Source of the DNA: an uncultured Bacteroidales bacterium
GTDB taxonomy: Bacteria; Bacteroidota; Bacteroidia; Bacteroidales; Marinilabiliaceae
Reading direction: 5' to 3'
Assembly: GCA_937892255.1 (NCBI GenBank)
Contig: CALAUL010000078.1
Location: 38,238-102,237, forward strand
DNA length: 64,000 bases
Shown: piece after piece, positions 34,064 through 43,014 of the stretch
Position numbering within the stretch: position 1 is the stretch's first letter
Layout: every line of letters starts with the position of its first letter
Translations under genes and position numbers: made by a program
Notes under the pieces: model-generated
What the model was told of the DNA's origin: nothing
The model's database searches: none
What the model saw: only the letters and a program-made list of their open reading frames with translations

Positions 34064-35308
34064 ATGGTAACAGTTAAACCATTCAAAGGTCTTAGACCAC
34101 CACGTGATATAGCAGATAAAGTAGCTTGTCTACCTTATGACGTAATGAATAGTGCTGAAGCTGCACAGATGGCTGAAGGCAAGGAGTGTTCGCTGCTCCA
34201 CATCACAAGAGCTGAGATAGACTGTGCTGCTGGTACAGACATACATTCAGAGACGGTATACAACAAGGCTGTTGAGAATTTTACAAAAGCGCAGGAGCAG
34301 GGTTGGCTTGTAGAAGATAAGACTCCTTGTTTCTATGTATATGCGCAGACTATGGATGGTCGTACGCAGTACGGTATAGTAGGAGCTGCGGCGTGTGCGG
34401 ACTACAAGAATGGTATTATCAAGAAACATGAGTTGACACGTCCGGATAAGGAGGAGGACCGTATGGTACTTACTCGTTATTTGAAAGCTAATATAGAACC
34501 TGTGTTTTTCAGCTATAAAGCCGTTGCCGAGATAGATGCTATAGTAAACGAGGTAATAAAGACTGAGCCAGAATATGATTTTGTAGCAGAGGACGGTTTT
34601 GGTCATACGCTATGGGTGATAAGTGATGAGGCTAAAGTAAAAGAGATAGAGACACTTTTTGCTACAAAAGTTGAGGCGTCGTATGTAGCAGATGGTCACC
34701 ATCGTACAGCAGCAGCAGCACGCATAGGTGATGAGTTTGCAGGTAAGAACCCAAACCACAATGGCACAGAGGATTACAACTACTTCATGGCTGTTCATTT
34801 CCCAGACAATCAGCTTAAGATTATCGACTACAACCGCGTTGTAAAGGATTTGAACGGATTGAGCAAGGAGGAGTTTCTCTCAAAGATAGCAGAGGAGATG
34901 ACTGTTGAGTGTGTAGGAGAGGAGATATACAAGCCAAGCAAGCTACATGAATTTGGTATGTATCTCGATGGTCAGTGGTACAAACTCAATGCGAAGGAGG
35001 GTACATATAATGACAACGATCCTATCGGCATTCTAGATGTGACAATATTGTCTAATAATGTACTTGATAAGATATTGGGTATAGAAGACTTACGCCGTTC
35101 GACACGTATAGACTTCGTAGGAGGCATACGCGGTTTGGGCGAGTTGAAGAAACGTGTTGATTCGGGAGAGATGGCTGTTGCGTTTGCGATGTATCCTGTT
35201 TCAATGAAGCAGCTTACAGATATTGCAGATTCGGGCAATATCATGCCACCTAAGACAACATGGTTTGAACCAAAGCTACGTTCTGGATTGGTAATAAAGC
35301 GTGTTTAA
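34064..35308 (+). CDS. DUF1015 family protein
   Basis: A 414-aa protein with the DUF1015 (SerA-associated) signature: KPFKGLRPPRDIADKVACLPYDV, SYVADGHHRTAAA near the middle, and VMPPKT-like NIMPPKTTWFEPK at the end. Its place after serC-serA is conserved in many anaerobes. The biochemical role is unknown; the HHR segment suggests a metal or phosphate site. Confidence 0.9.
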   Translation: MVTVKPFKGLRPPRDIADKVACLPYDVMNSAEAAQMAEGKECSLLHITRAEIDCAAGTDIHSETVYNKAVENFTKAQEQGWLVEDKTPCFYVYAQTMDGRTQYGIVGAAACADYKNGIIKKHELTRPDKEEDRMVLTRYLKANIEPVFFSYKAVAEIDAIVNEVIKTEPEYDFVAEDGFGHTLWVISDEAKVKEIETLFATKVEASYVADGHHRTAAAARIGDEFAGKNPNHNGTEDYNYFMAVHFPDNQLKIIDYNRVVKDLNGLSKEEFLSKIAEEMTVECVGEEIYKPSKLHEFGMYLDGQWYKLNAKEGTYNDNDPIGILDVTILSNNVLDKILGIEDLRRSTRIDFVGGIRGLGELKKRVDSGEMAVAFAMYPVSMKQLTDIADSGNIMPPKTTWFEPKLRSGLVIKRV

Positions 35309-35331
35309 ACGCAAAACCAGACAGCATATTA

Positions 35332-35366
35332 GAGACGGGCAAAATAACACTTGTCCGTCTCTTTTT
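35332..35366 (+). terminator. Terminator after the DUF1015 gene
   Basis: An 11-bp stem GAGACGGGCAA/TTGTCCGTCTC (35332-35342 with 35351-35361), then TTTTT. Confidence 0.85.
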
Positions 35367-35416
35367 ATGCAAAAATTATATATCTTTGCGAGAAAGCAAA
35401 TACAACAAACAGAAAT

Positions 35417-36094
35417 ATGTCAACCATTGCAGAATCAATAAAAAATATACGAAAGACATTGCCCGACAATGTAGAATTACTATGTGTGTCAAAAACACAT
35501 CCAAAAGAGTATATTGAAGAAGCTTATGCATGCGGAGAACGTCATTTTGCAGAGAACAAAGTACAAGAAATGACAGCCAAAGCCGAAAGTCTGCCGCAAG
35601 ACATAAAATGGCACATGATAGGACATCTGCAAACCAACAAAGTGAAGTATATTGCCCCATACGTATACATGATACATAGTGTTGACAGCATGAAACTTCT
35701 TGAAGTCATCAACAAGGAAGCGAAAAAAAATAACAGAAAAATCAAATGTCTTCTACAAGTACATGTAGCGCAAGAAGAGACCAAATTTGGATTGAACAGA
35801 GACGAATTAATAGAATTAATAGCGAACGACGAGATAAAAAATATAACAAATATTGAGATATGCGGAATAATGGGAATGGCGTCATTTACAGATGACACAG
35901 AGCAAATAAGAAAAGAATTTCAACAAATAAAGAAACTTTTTGAGCAATGTAAGAGTACACACTATAGTGACGTGGAAAATTTTAGAGAAATAAGCATGGG
36001 AATGTCCGGAGACTACCCTATTGCAATAGAAGAAGGAGCAACAATGATACGTATTGGAGGAGGAATATTTGGGAAAAGATATTACCAGATATAA
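35417..36094 (+). CDS. PLP homeostasis protein, YggS family
   Basis: A 225-aa single-domain PLP-binding barrel. Family marks are ELLCVSKTHP (PLP lysine), FAENKVQEM, WHMIGHLQTNKVKY, LLQVHVAQEETKFG, GIMGMASF and MGMSGDYPIAI. It buffers pyridoxal phosphate and has no known catalysis. The start at 35417 removes an upstream extension without similarity. A -7 element TATCTTTG at 35381-35388 precedes it. Confidence 0.92.
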   Translation: MSTIAESIKNIRKTLPDNVELLCVSKTHPKEYIEEAYACGERHFAENKVQEMTAKAESLPQDIKWHMIGHLQTNKVKYIAPYVYMIHSVDSMKLLEVINKEAKKNNRKIKCLLQVHVAQEETKFGLNRDELIELIANDEIKNITNIEICGIMGMASFTDDTEQIRKEFQQIKKLFEQCKSTHYSDVENFREISMGMSGDYPIAIEEGATMIRIGGGIFGKRYYQI

Positions 36095-36182
36095 AAAATA
36101 TGTACATTTATTGCAACGATGTTAAAAAGAATAACTAAATTTACCACTGTCAAAAAATGAGTTAGAGACAAAGAGAAAATTT

Positions 36183-37103
36183 ATGAATAGAAAATTATTA
36201 AAATCAAGTATGATGGCATGCGCTGTAGTAGCGCTTACTTCATGTCAGTGCAACCGACCACAAAGCACCGGTGGTTTTGATGATAGCTTTGACACATTAG
36301 CTGTAACAGAGAGCATGGAAGATGATTTGAATAAATCAAAAACCATACTATATACATTGCCTTCGCCTATAGAGATGGCATCGCTCATCAAAGAGTCAAA
36401 TGTCAAGTATGACGAAGAAATGCTCAACGACATAAACAAAGCAGACAAATATACCGGAACATTGAAGATGGCTGTCAATTTGGGTATGTACTCAACGGAT
36501 ATGAGTTTTGCGAGTATGTTTAACCAGAGTCAGAAGACTGTTGAGTATTTTTCGGCATTGAAGGATTTGTCAGGTAAGCTTGGTATAGTAAATCTAATAG
36601 ATGAGAATACTATAGCAAAGATGGAAGAGAAAAGCACATCGAAGGAGGATATTTTGAAAGTTATATCTGATGTGTATATGGATGTAAATCAGTATTTGAC
36701 AGAGAATGACCGTAAGAATGTTGCTGTCATGGTGCTTACTGGTGGTTGGACAGAGGGTTTATATATTGCTCTTGGATTGGTAAACGATAGCCCGAACCAG
36801 CAACTTAGCGAACGCATTGTAGCTCAGAAGTTGGCATTGGCAACAGTCCTCAACATATTGGAAGAGAACAACTCAAACGGCTCTGACGAAGATTTGACAT
36901 ACTTGCAAAACAAAATGAACGAGATAAAAGTAATCTTTGACGAAGTTCGTATCGACCTACTCGGACAAGTAGAAGCTGAGACAAACTCAGAAACAAAGAC
37001 AACATTTATAAAAGCAAATTGTGAAAACGAGATTTCGCAAGACATATTGATGATGTTGAAGGAGAAAGTTACAGAAGTACGTAACGAATTCATACAGCCA
37101 TAA
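36183..37103 (+). CDS. Hypothetical lipoprotein, 306 aa
   Basis: The signal peptide has lipobox LTSC (C20) and is followed by CNRPQSTGG and an acidic linker. The mature part is mainly helical and rich in Asn/Glu/Lys; a segment YTLPSPIEMASLIKES near residue 60 recurs in uncharacterised Bacteroidota lipoproteins. No enzyme motif is visible. It stands alone between yggS and tRNA-Asp. Confidence 0.7.
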   Translation: MNRKLLKSSMMACAVVALTSCQCNRPQSTGGFDDSFDTLAVTESMEDDLNKSKTILYTLPSPIEMASLIKESNVKYDEEMLNDINKADKYTGTLKMAVNLGMYSTDMSFASMFNQSQKTVEYFSALKDLSGKLGIVNLIDENTIAKMEEKSTSKEDILKVISDVYMDVNQYLTENDRKNVAVMVLTGGWTEGLYIALGLVNDSPNQQLSERIVAQKLALATVLNILEENNSNGSDEDLTYLQNKMNEIKVIFDEVRIDLLGQVEAETNSETKTTFIKANCENEISQDILMMLKEKVTEVRNEFIQP

Positions 37104-37255
37104 CATCTGTTTGACAAGATATATTACAAGCGCATTTATCTTTTGATAGTTGCGCTTTTTTGTTTGACATAGGAAATCATTGGACAAGAAGACTGAACAA
37201 AATACGCAGCCTTAAATAAGGGGAAAAAGACAGTATAGAAAAAAACAAAACATTT

Positions 37256-37287
37256 TTTGCATACTTCAAAGAATTACTCTATATTCG
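37256..37287 (+). promoter_or_regulatory. Promoter of tRNA-Asp (copy 1)
   Basis: TTTG (37256-37259), 20 nt, TATATTCG (37280-37287; one mismatch). Confidence 0.5.
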
Positions 37288-37310
37288 CATCGTCAAAAAA
37301 GGGGAACAAT

Positions 37311-37384
37311 GGTGTGGTAGTTCAGCTGGTTAGAATACATGCCTGTCACGCATGGGGTCGCGGGTTCGAGTCCCGTCCATACCG
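37311..37384 (+). tRNA. tRNA-Asp (GTC), copy 1
   Basis: A 74-nt cloverleaf: acceptor GGTGTGG/CCATACC, discriminator G, D-loop AGCTGGTTAGA, anticodon stem-loop ATGCCTGTCACGCAT with anticodon GTC, T-arm GGGTTCGAGTCCC. CCA is not encoded. It is identical to the copy at 62117-62190. Confidence 0.97.
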
Positions 37385-37388
37385 CAGA

Positions 37389-37418
37389 GACGTCAACGCA
37401 AGTTGGCGTCTTTTTTTT
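37389..37418 (+). terminator. Terminator after tRNA-Asp copy 1
   Basis: A 9-bp stem GACGTCAAC/GTTGGCGTC, GCAA loop, then eight T. Confidence 0.9.
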
Positions 37419-37502
37419 ATCCATATCACATCGCTATCCTATCCATATCATGTTACTAACATAAAAATGAAGTACAAAACCCTCAACGTCATCTCTTATC
37501 TT

Positions 37503-37534
37503 CTTGCATATAACACAAATATACATTACTTTTG
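37503..37534 (+). promoter_or_regulatory. Promoter of the phenylacetate-CoA ligase cluster
   Basis: CTTG (37503-37506), 20 nt, TACTTTTG (37527-37534). Confidence 0.6.
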
Positions 37535-37586
37535 TAAAAGTAAATAATCATATAACACCGAATACATATAGTCACAAAATAGGAAG

Positions 37587-38897
37587 ATGGCAAATTCAGA
37601 ATATTGGCAGGAAGAACTTGAGACGATGAATCGTGAAGAGCTCGAGAAGTTTCAAGTAAAAAAACTCAAAGAGACAATTGCACTTGCGGCTAATTCGCCG
37701 TATTACAAGGAGGTATTTGCGAAGATGAATATCACACCTGATACAATAAACAGCATAGAAGATGTTAAGAAACTACCTTTCACTACGAAAGATGACCTTC
37801 GTTCGCACTACCCTTTTGGTCTTGTAGCTGTTCCGATGGAGAAAGTTGTCAGAGTTCATTCATCGAGTGGTACGACGGGCAATCCGACTGTTGTTGCGCA
37901 TACGCAGAAAGATTTAGATGAATGGGCTAACCAGGTAGCACGTTGTATGTATATGGTAGGTGTTCGTAACACTGACGTTTTCCAAAACACATCGGGTTAT
38001 GGTATGTTTACGGGAGGATTGGGATTTCAGTATGGAGCGGAACGTTTGGGCGCAGTAACAGTACCTGCGGGTGCTGGTAATAGCAAACGACAGGTGAAAT
38101 TCATCATGGACTTTGGTACTACTGTTGCGCATGCTATACCGAGTTATGCGACACGTTTGGCGGAGGTATTTCAAGAGATGGGAATAGATCCACGTAAGGA
38201 TACTAAGTTGCATACATTGTGTATTGGAGCTGAGCCACATTCAGAAGAGCAACGTAGGCGCATAGAGGAGCTCTTGGGCGTAAAGGCATATAATAGTTTT
38301 GGTATGTCAGAGATGAATGGTCCGGGTGTTGCATTTGAATGTAAGGAGCAGAATGGTTTGCATATTTGGGAGGATTACGTAATAGCAGAGATAGTTGATC
38401 CTGTGACACTTGAGCCTGTGCCAGATGGCACATTGGGTGAGTTGGTATTGACAACAATCAACAGAGAGGCGATGCCACTCATGAGATATCGTACAAGGGA
38501 TTTGACGTATTTTATTCCTGGTGAATGTCCATGCGGACGAACACACAGACGTTTGGCACGTTTTCAGGGTCGTTCGGATGATATGATTATAGTCAAAGGT
38601 GTGAATATATTCCCTGTACAGATAGAGAAGATACTCATGGGCTTCAAGGAGTTGGGCATGAATTATCTTATCACCATATCTACTATAGCGAATAACGATG
38701 AGATGTTAGTAGAGGTTGAGCTTGGAGATGTCAAGATAGATGACTATACTAAGCTACAGCAATTGACAAAGGAGATAACACGTCAACTAAAGGACGAATT
38801 GCTCATCACACCAAAAGTAAAATTGGTAGAAAACGGTTCTCTTCCACAGTCGGAAGGTAAAGCCGTACGTGTAAAAGACTTCAGAAAGAATCATTAA
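37587..38897 (+). CDS. paaK: Phenylacetate--CoA ligase (AMP-forming)
   Basis: A 436-aa acyl-adenylate enzyme. The AMP-binding loop is HSSSGTTGNPTV; GAEPHSEEQ, YNSFGMSEMNGPG, MRYRTRDLT and the C-terminal GRSDDMIIVKGVNIFP are all typical of PaaK. It activates phenylacetate or a related aryl acid. An ACT protein, a microprotein and a sodium symporter follow within 600 bp, suggesting an uptake-and-activation unit for aromatic acids. Confidence 0.92.
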   Translation: MANSEYWQEELETMNREELEKFQVKKLKETIALAANSPYYKEVFAKMNITPDTINSIEDVKKLPFTTKDDLRSHYPFGLVAVPMEKVVRVHSSSGTTGNPTVVAHTQKDLDEWANQVARCMYMVGVRNTDVFQNTSGYGMFTGGLGFQYGAERLGAVTVPAGAGNSKRQVKFIMDFGTTVAHAIPSYATRLAEVFQEMGIDPRKDTKLHTLCIGAEPHSEEQRRRIEELLGVKAYNSFGMSEMNGPGVAFECKEQNGLHIWEDYVIAEIVDPVTLEPVPDGTLGELVLTTINREAMPLMRYRTRDLTYFIPGECPCGRTHRRLARFQGRSDDMIIVKGVNIFPVQIEKILMGFKELGMNYLITISTIANNDEMLVEVELGDVKIDDYTKLQQLTKEITRQLKDELLITPKVKLVENGSLPQSEGKAVRVKDFRKNH

Positions 38898-38908
38898 TAG
38901 AATGTATT

Positions 38909-39334
38909 ATGACAATAAATCAGATCTCAATATTTCTTGAGAATAAATTTGGTAGGTTATCAGAAGTATTCTCAATGTTAGGAAAAGAGAATATACATAT
39001 TATAGCCTCGATGGTAGCAGACACATCTGACTATGGTATATTGCGACTCATCACATCTAACCAACACAAGGCTTTGTCTATTTTATCACAACATAATGTG
39101 ACAGCGAACAGCAATGAGGTGTTGGCTATAGAGGTTAATTCTGATGCTCAAAAAATGGCAGAACTCATTGAGTTGTTTACTAAAGCAGGAATCAACATCG
39201 AATATATGTATAGTTTCACTATATCACAAAAGGCTGTAATAGTGCTAAGGACAAAGAATCTTGATACTGCATGTGATGTGGTAAGGAAGAATGGTTTGTC
39301 GTTTGTTTCAGATGCAGAACTTCTAAATATGTAA
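38909..39334 (+). CDS. ACT-domain protein, tandem ACT
   Basis: A 141-aa protein with two ACT-like modules: ISIFLENKFGRLSEVFSMLGKENI at residues 5-28 and a second around 70-135 (KMAELIELFTKAGINIEYMY). Such proteins often follow PaaK in Bacteroidota and may sense aromatic amino acids. It starts 12 bp after paaK and belongs to the same operon. Confidence 0.88.
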   Translation: MTINQISIFLENKFGRLSEVFSMLGKENIHIIASMVADTSDYGILRLITSNQHKALSILSQHNVTANSNEVLAIEVNSDAQKMAELIELFTKAGINIEYMYSFTISQKAVIVLRTKNLDTACDVVRKNGLSFVSDAELLNM

Positions 39335-39339
39335 GTTGT

Positions 39340-39462
39340 ATGTTTGGCATAGAAGATCCTGGTATTTGGAGTGTATATTTGCTATCAATAGCATGTACAA
39401 TAGGTTCGATAATATTTGGCATAAAATATTGGAATAAAGAAGATAAGAAAGACAAACAATAA
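39340..39462 (+). CDS. Symporter-associated microprotein, 40 aa
   Basis: ATG at 39340, TAA at 39460-39462. It starts MFGIEDPGIWSVYLLSIA, has one membrane helix (~9-30) and a charged tail KYWNKEDKKDKQ. Tiny proteins with this shape sit directly before SSS-family symporters in several Bacteroidota and archaea and are thought to be accessory subunits. It begins 6 bp after the ACT gene and ends 12 bp before the symporter. Confidence 0.75.
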   Translation: MFGIEDPGIWSVYLLSIACTIGSIIFGIKYWNKEDKKDKQ

Positions 39463-39473
39463 CTACATAATAA

Positions 39474-41066
39474 ATGGAAAACTTTACGATGTATCTTATT
39501 GTCATGGTTTACTTTTTGGCCATAGGCTTTTTAGGATACTTAGGATATAAAAAGACAAAGAGTTCGAAGGACTTTCTCATAGGTGGCGGAGAGATGAACC
39601 CAATAGTGATGTCGTTGTCATATGGAGCGACATTTATCTCGGCTTCTGCGATTGTTGGATTTGGTGGTGTTGCAGCTACATTTGGCATGGGTATTCAGTG
39701 GCTTATGTTCTTGAATATGTTTGTCGGCGTAGTTATAGCATTTATAATCTTTGGGCGTCCGACGCGACGTATAGGAGAGAAGTTGAAGGTTGGTTCGTTT
39801 TCTCATTTTTTGGGAGCGTATTATGGTTCAAACAAGATACGCGTTTTCTCAGCAGCTATAATATTCATATGCATGCCGATGTATGCAGCTGCGGTGTTAA
39901 GGGGAGGTGTATTTTGCATGCAAGAAGTCTTTAATATAGACTTTGAGTTGGCATTATTGATATTTACAGTCATTGTTGCCTCTTATGTAATGGCAGGAGG
40001 CATGAAGGGTGTAATGTATACAGATGCATTGCAAGGAGTGATAATGGTTGTATGCATGACGATGATTGTCATCGGGGTATACAAAGCGTTGGGTATGGGT
40101 TTTACAGAAGCCAACGAAGCGTTAGGAGCAATGAAAGACAAAGTACCGGCGAATCTTGCAGAGATAGGACATCAAGGTTGGACGTCTATGCCACGCACTG
40201 GTTCACAACAGTGGTTTACACTTGTTACGTCACTTATCATGGGTGTTGGCATCGGGTGTTTGGCACAGCCTCAGTTGGTAGTACGTTTTATGACGGTGAA
40301 CAGCACAAAGAAACTAAATCAGGGTGTTGCAATAGGTTGTATCTTCCTAATAATAACTGTTGGAGTAATATATCATGTTGGAGCGCTTTCTAACTTATAT
40401 TTCTTCAATACAGAGAATAAGGTTGCAATAGAGATGGTTTCTGCGGCAGACAAGATAATACCATTTTTTATTGGCAAAGTGATGCCTTCATGGTTTGTTA
40501 CAATATTTATGCTCTGTATCTTATCAGCGAGTATGTCGACACTCAGTGCACAGTTTCATACTATGGGAGCGGCAGCAGGAGCTGACATTTATGGTGCATA
40601 TATCACAAGTGGCAAACGCTTAAATAAAGAGCGCAAAGACAGAATGACAACAATGATTCGTTTAGCTGTATTGGTTTCGATTCTCATCAGTTTCATAATA
40701 TGTTTTGTACTTGGAGAGAGCAATGATTCACCTATTATAGCTATATCGACATCCTTATTCATGGGGATATGTGCTTCAGCATTTTTACCATCGTACTTTT
40801 GTGCGTTGTATTGGAAACGAGCAACTCGTAGAGGTGCATATGCAAGTATGTGGGTTGGAGTTATTACAACCATCTTATTGCTTATCTTCATTCATGCTAA
40901 AGAAGCGACAGCATTAGGTGTTTGTAAGGCACTTTTCGGCACAGATGTACTAATTACAGATGGCATGTTGAAATTTGTAGATCCTATTATATTCGCATTT
41001 CCACTGTCATGTTTGACAATAGTTATTGTGAGTTTGCTGGATAAGAAAGAGAAACAAATTGCCTAA
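39474..41066 (+). CDS. Sodium:solute symporter (SSS family)
   Basis: A 530-aa inner-membrane transporter with about 13 helices. Family marks: GYKKTKSSKDFLIGGGEMNP after TM1, GATFISASAIVGFGG, ADALQ-like YTDALQGVIMV, and the SASMSTLSAQFH sodium-site helix. The substrate is unknown; the operon with PaaK and ACT points to an aromatic acid, which is an inference. A terminator-like hairpin follows at 41156-41177. Confidence 0.87.
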   Translation: MENFTMYLIVMVYFLAIGFLGYLGYKKTKSSKDFLIGGGEMNPIVMSLSYGATFISASAIVGFGGVAATFGMGIQWLMFLNMFVGVVIAFIIFGRPTRRIGEKLKVGSFSHFLGAYYGSNKIRVFSAAIIFICMPMYAAAVLRGGVFCMQEVFNIDFELALLIFTVIVASYVMAGGMKGVMYTDALQGVIMVVCMTMIVIGVYKALGMGFTEANEALGAMKDKVPANLAEIGHQGWTSMPRTGSQQWFTLVTSLIMGVGIGCLAQPQLVVRFMTVNSTKKLNQGVAIGCIFLIITVGVIYHVGALSNLYFFNTENKVAIEMVSAADKIIPFFIGKVMPSWFVTIFMLCILSASMSTLSAQFHTMGAAAGADIYGAYITSGKRLNKERKDRMTTMIRLAVLVSILISFIICFVLGESNDSPIIAISTSLFMGICASAFLPSYFCALYWKRATRRGAYASMWVGVITTILLLIFIHAKEATALGVCKALFGTDVLITDGMLKFVDPIIFAFPLSCLTIVIVSLLDKKEKQIA

Positions 41067-41155
41067 GATTTATTCTTGTTTGAATAGCTTTCAATCAACG
41101 TTCGAACGGCAAAAAACGGAATAAATTAGACAAACATAAGAGCACAAAAGAGAAT

Positions 41156-41177
41156 GGGTGACCTAAATAGGCCACCC
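41156..41177. terminator. Bidirectional terminator between symporter and barrel gene
   Basis: GGGTG and CCT pair with AGG and CACCC around an AAAT loop (one mismatch), with T-rich flanks on both strands. It lies between convergent genes. Confidence 0.6.
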
Positions 41178-41209
41178 TCTTTCTTTATCTGCTCCTACAA
41201 AAAGTATTA

Positions 41210-43009
41210 TCAGAACTTAAATATCAAGCCTGCCGTTACATTGAAACGATGTGACGAATATCCCAACCAACGGCGGTAATCTTGACCTGCCACATTGTTG
41301 AATTTGCCATATACCGACAAACAACTGCTTATCTTATACTCTGCTCCGATATTCACATCTACAAGCATATCCAACTTCTCTTTCTCTTTCGTTGTCTGAT
41401 TAAAACCATAACGCTCCGATTGCAAATCAACAGCCACTGTCACCAAAAGACGTTCCAACGGATAGAATCGAGAGTCCAATCCTATCTCATATTTCGGTTT
41501 GTACCACGCTTCTTCTATGTAGTCAAGTGTCCACTTGTAATACTTGGCCTTAACAAGCATAGCAAATCGTTCTGTTGGAGTAATGTTTAACTCACCCTTG
41601 ACTGTGAAGAGCTTACCGTTTTCTGATATGATGCCAAAGAGATTCGTATAATCGACTTTATCTGCATCGTTTGCTCGAACATAACCCTTGTTAACAAAGA
41701 ATAGTTCATCGTCGAAAGAGTGATAGTCAACTCCTGCATCAAGTGACACCTTATTGCTGAAACGAGTTTTCAAACCACCTATGAGAGCTATAGGATATTG
41801 TGTTGTAGGCATGAAGACACGAGGCACGAATGTTCCATCTGTCGACTTCCACACATAGTTGCATACATCAGGAGAGACAAACGGGTTGGCTGATACTATC
41901 TCACGATAACTGTTTGCACGATACAGACCCGTTATACCACCATAGAGAGATGCTACATCGTCGGCAATGTTCAAATTGAGAAACATATCCGGTATCATGA
42001 AAAAATTATCACTTTCACCGCCTACCTCAAAGACAAAATTTAGACCTACACGCAAATCTACATGGTCGAAGTCTATTCCGAAATGTGGTCGTAACTGTAC
42101 ATCTGTATGACTGCGTTCTGCGAATTTATATGCGTATCCTTCATAATCAGGTACAGATACTTTGAAGTTGTTGACATCAATGTTTATATCAAGGAGATAA
42201 TTCTTCTTCAGCGGGAAACGCATACTTCCTTTGAAAAATATATCTAACTGTCCTACACCTGTTTTATTAGAGAATGTTCCGAAGCCGACATTAAAAAGAT
42301 ATGACACCACATTGCGCTTGTTGGCAAGTGTATTACCAAAGCCTAAGTTAAAATCAAATGTAGTATTACGTTGCTTTGTCTCGTCGGTAAGTTCTTCTCC
42401 TTTTACTTTGTCGCCGTTCTCTGCAAGGTACATTACCGAGTCATATACCGTCTGAAGACCGTAGTATTCATACATGTAATTCTTAAACTTCATATCGGCA
42501 GTGAAAGCCGTCTTTTTAAAGAAGCGAGCAAAGTCAACACCTGCCCATGTATCATTGATCGGGGCTTTTATTTTCTCCTCATTTTCATGTTTCAACTTAC
42601 CGTACCATGAGTCATGACCGACCTTGAGGCTTAGATGATATTTCTCTGAGTTACCTATGTTATATAGGAACTCACCTCCGGCATTGGCATTGCCGACACC
42701 GCCTCGCAACAATGATTTGTAAGGGCTTTTGTCAGCTTTGAATGTCATTCCGGCAGCTTCAAGACTATCGGGTGGTGTCTTGACAACTTGCACTTTGTTC
42801 AGTACAGTGTAGTTGAACGAAGGCTTGTACGACATAGTATCGTCCATTACGGGCGACACTTGCATCTTCGTTGGGTTGGAGATTGTCGGTAGGTATGTAT
42901 TCACAACATCGACATCTCTATTTATTGTCTGCAAAGAGTCTTGCGCCACTGCTATTGCGGGCATAACAGCGACCGCCATAATAGCTATATATTGTCTTAA
43001 CTTATTCAT
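41210..43009 (-). CDS. TonB-receptor-like outer-membrane beta-barrel protein
   Basis: A 599-aa exported protein. Signal peptide 1-22 (ends AIAVAQ), then a periplasmic segment with DVVNTYLPTISNPTKMQ, and from ~100 alternating aromatic/polar strands of a beta-barrel ending in a C-terminal phenylalanine (GLIFKF). It lacks a recognisable plug and TonB box, so it is probably a barrel-only relative. It is 5 bp downstream of the TPR gene, so the two may form one envelope module. Confidence 0.78.
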   Translation of the reverse strand: MNKLRQYIAIMAVAVMPAIAVAQDSLQTINRDVDVVNTYLPTISNPTKMQVSPVMDDTMSYKPSFNYTVLNKVQVVKTPPDSLEAAGMTFKADKSPYKSLLRGGVGNANAGGEFLYNIGNSEKYHLSLKVGHDSWYGKLKHENEEKIKAPINDTWAGVDFARFFKKTAFTADMKFKNYMYEYYGLQTVYDSVMYLAENGDKVKGEELTDETKQRNTTFDFNLGFGNTLANKRNVVSYLFNVGFGTFSNKTGVGQLDIFFKGSMRFPLKKNYLLDINIDVNNFKVSVPDYEGYAYKFAERSHTDVQLRPHFGIDFDHVDLRVGLNFVFEVGGESDNFFMIPDMFLNLNIADDVASLYGGITGLYRANSYREIVSANPFVSPDVCNYVWKSTDGTFVPRVFMPTTQYPIALIGGLKTRFSNKVSLDAGVDYHSFDDELFFVNKGYVRANDADKVDYTNLFGIISENGKLFTVKGELNITPTERFAMLVKAKYYKWTLDYIEEAWYKPKYEIGLDSRFYPLERLLVTVAVDLQSERYGFNQTTKEKEKLDMLVDVNIGAEYKISSCLSVYGKFNNVAGQDYRRWLGYSSHRFNVTAGLIFKF

Positions 43010-43014
43010 CTCTA

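Noticed and set aside
37257..37547. 96-codon open frame on the plus strand
   Set aside because: It reads straight through tRNA-Asp and its terminator; the peptide is a translation of tRNA sequence.
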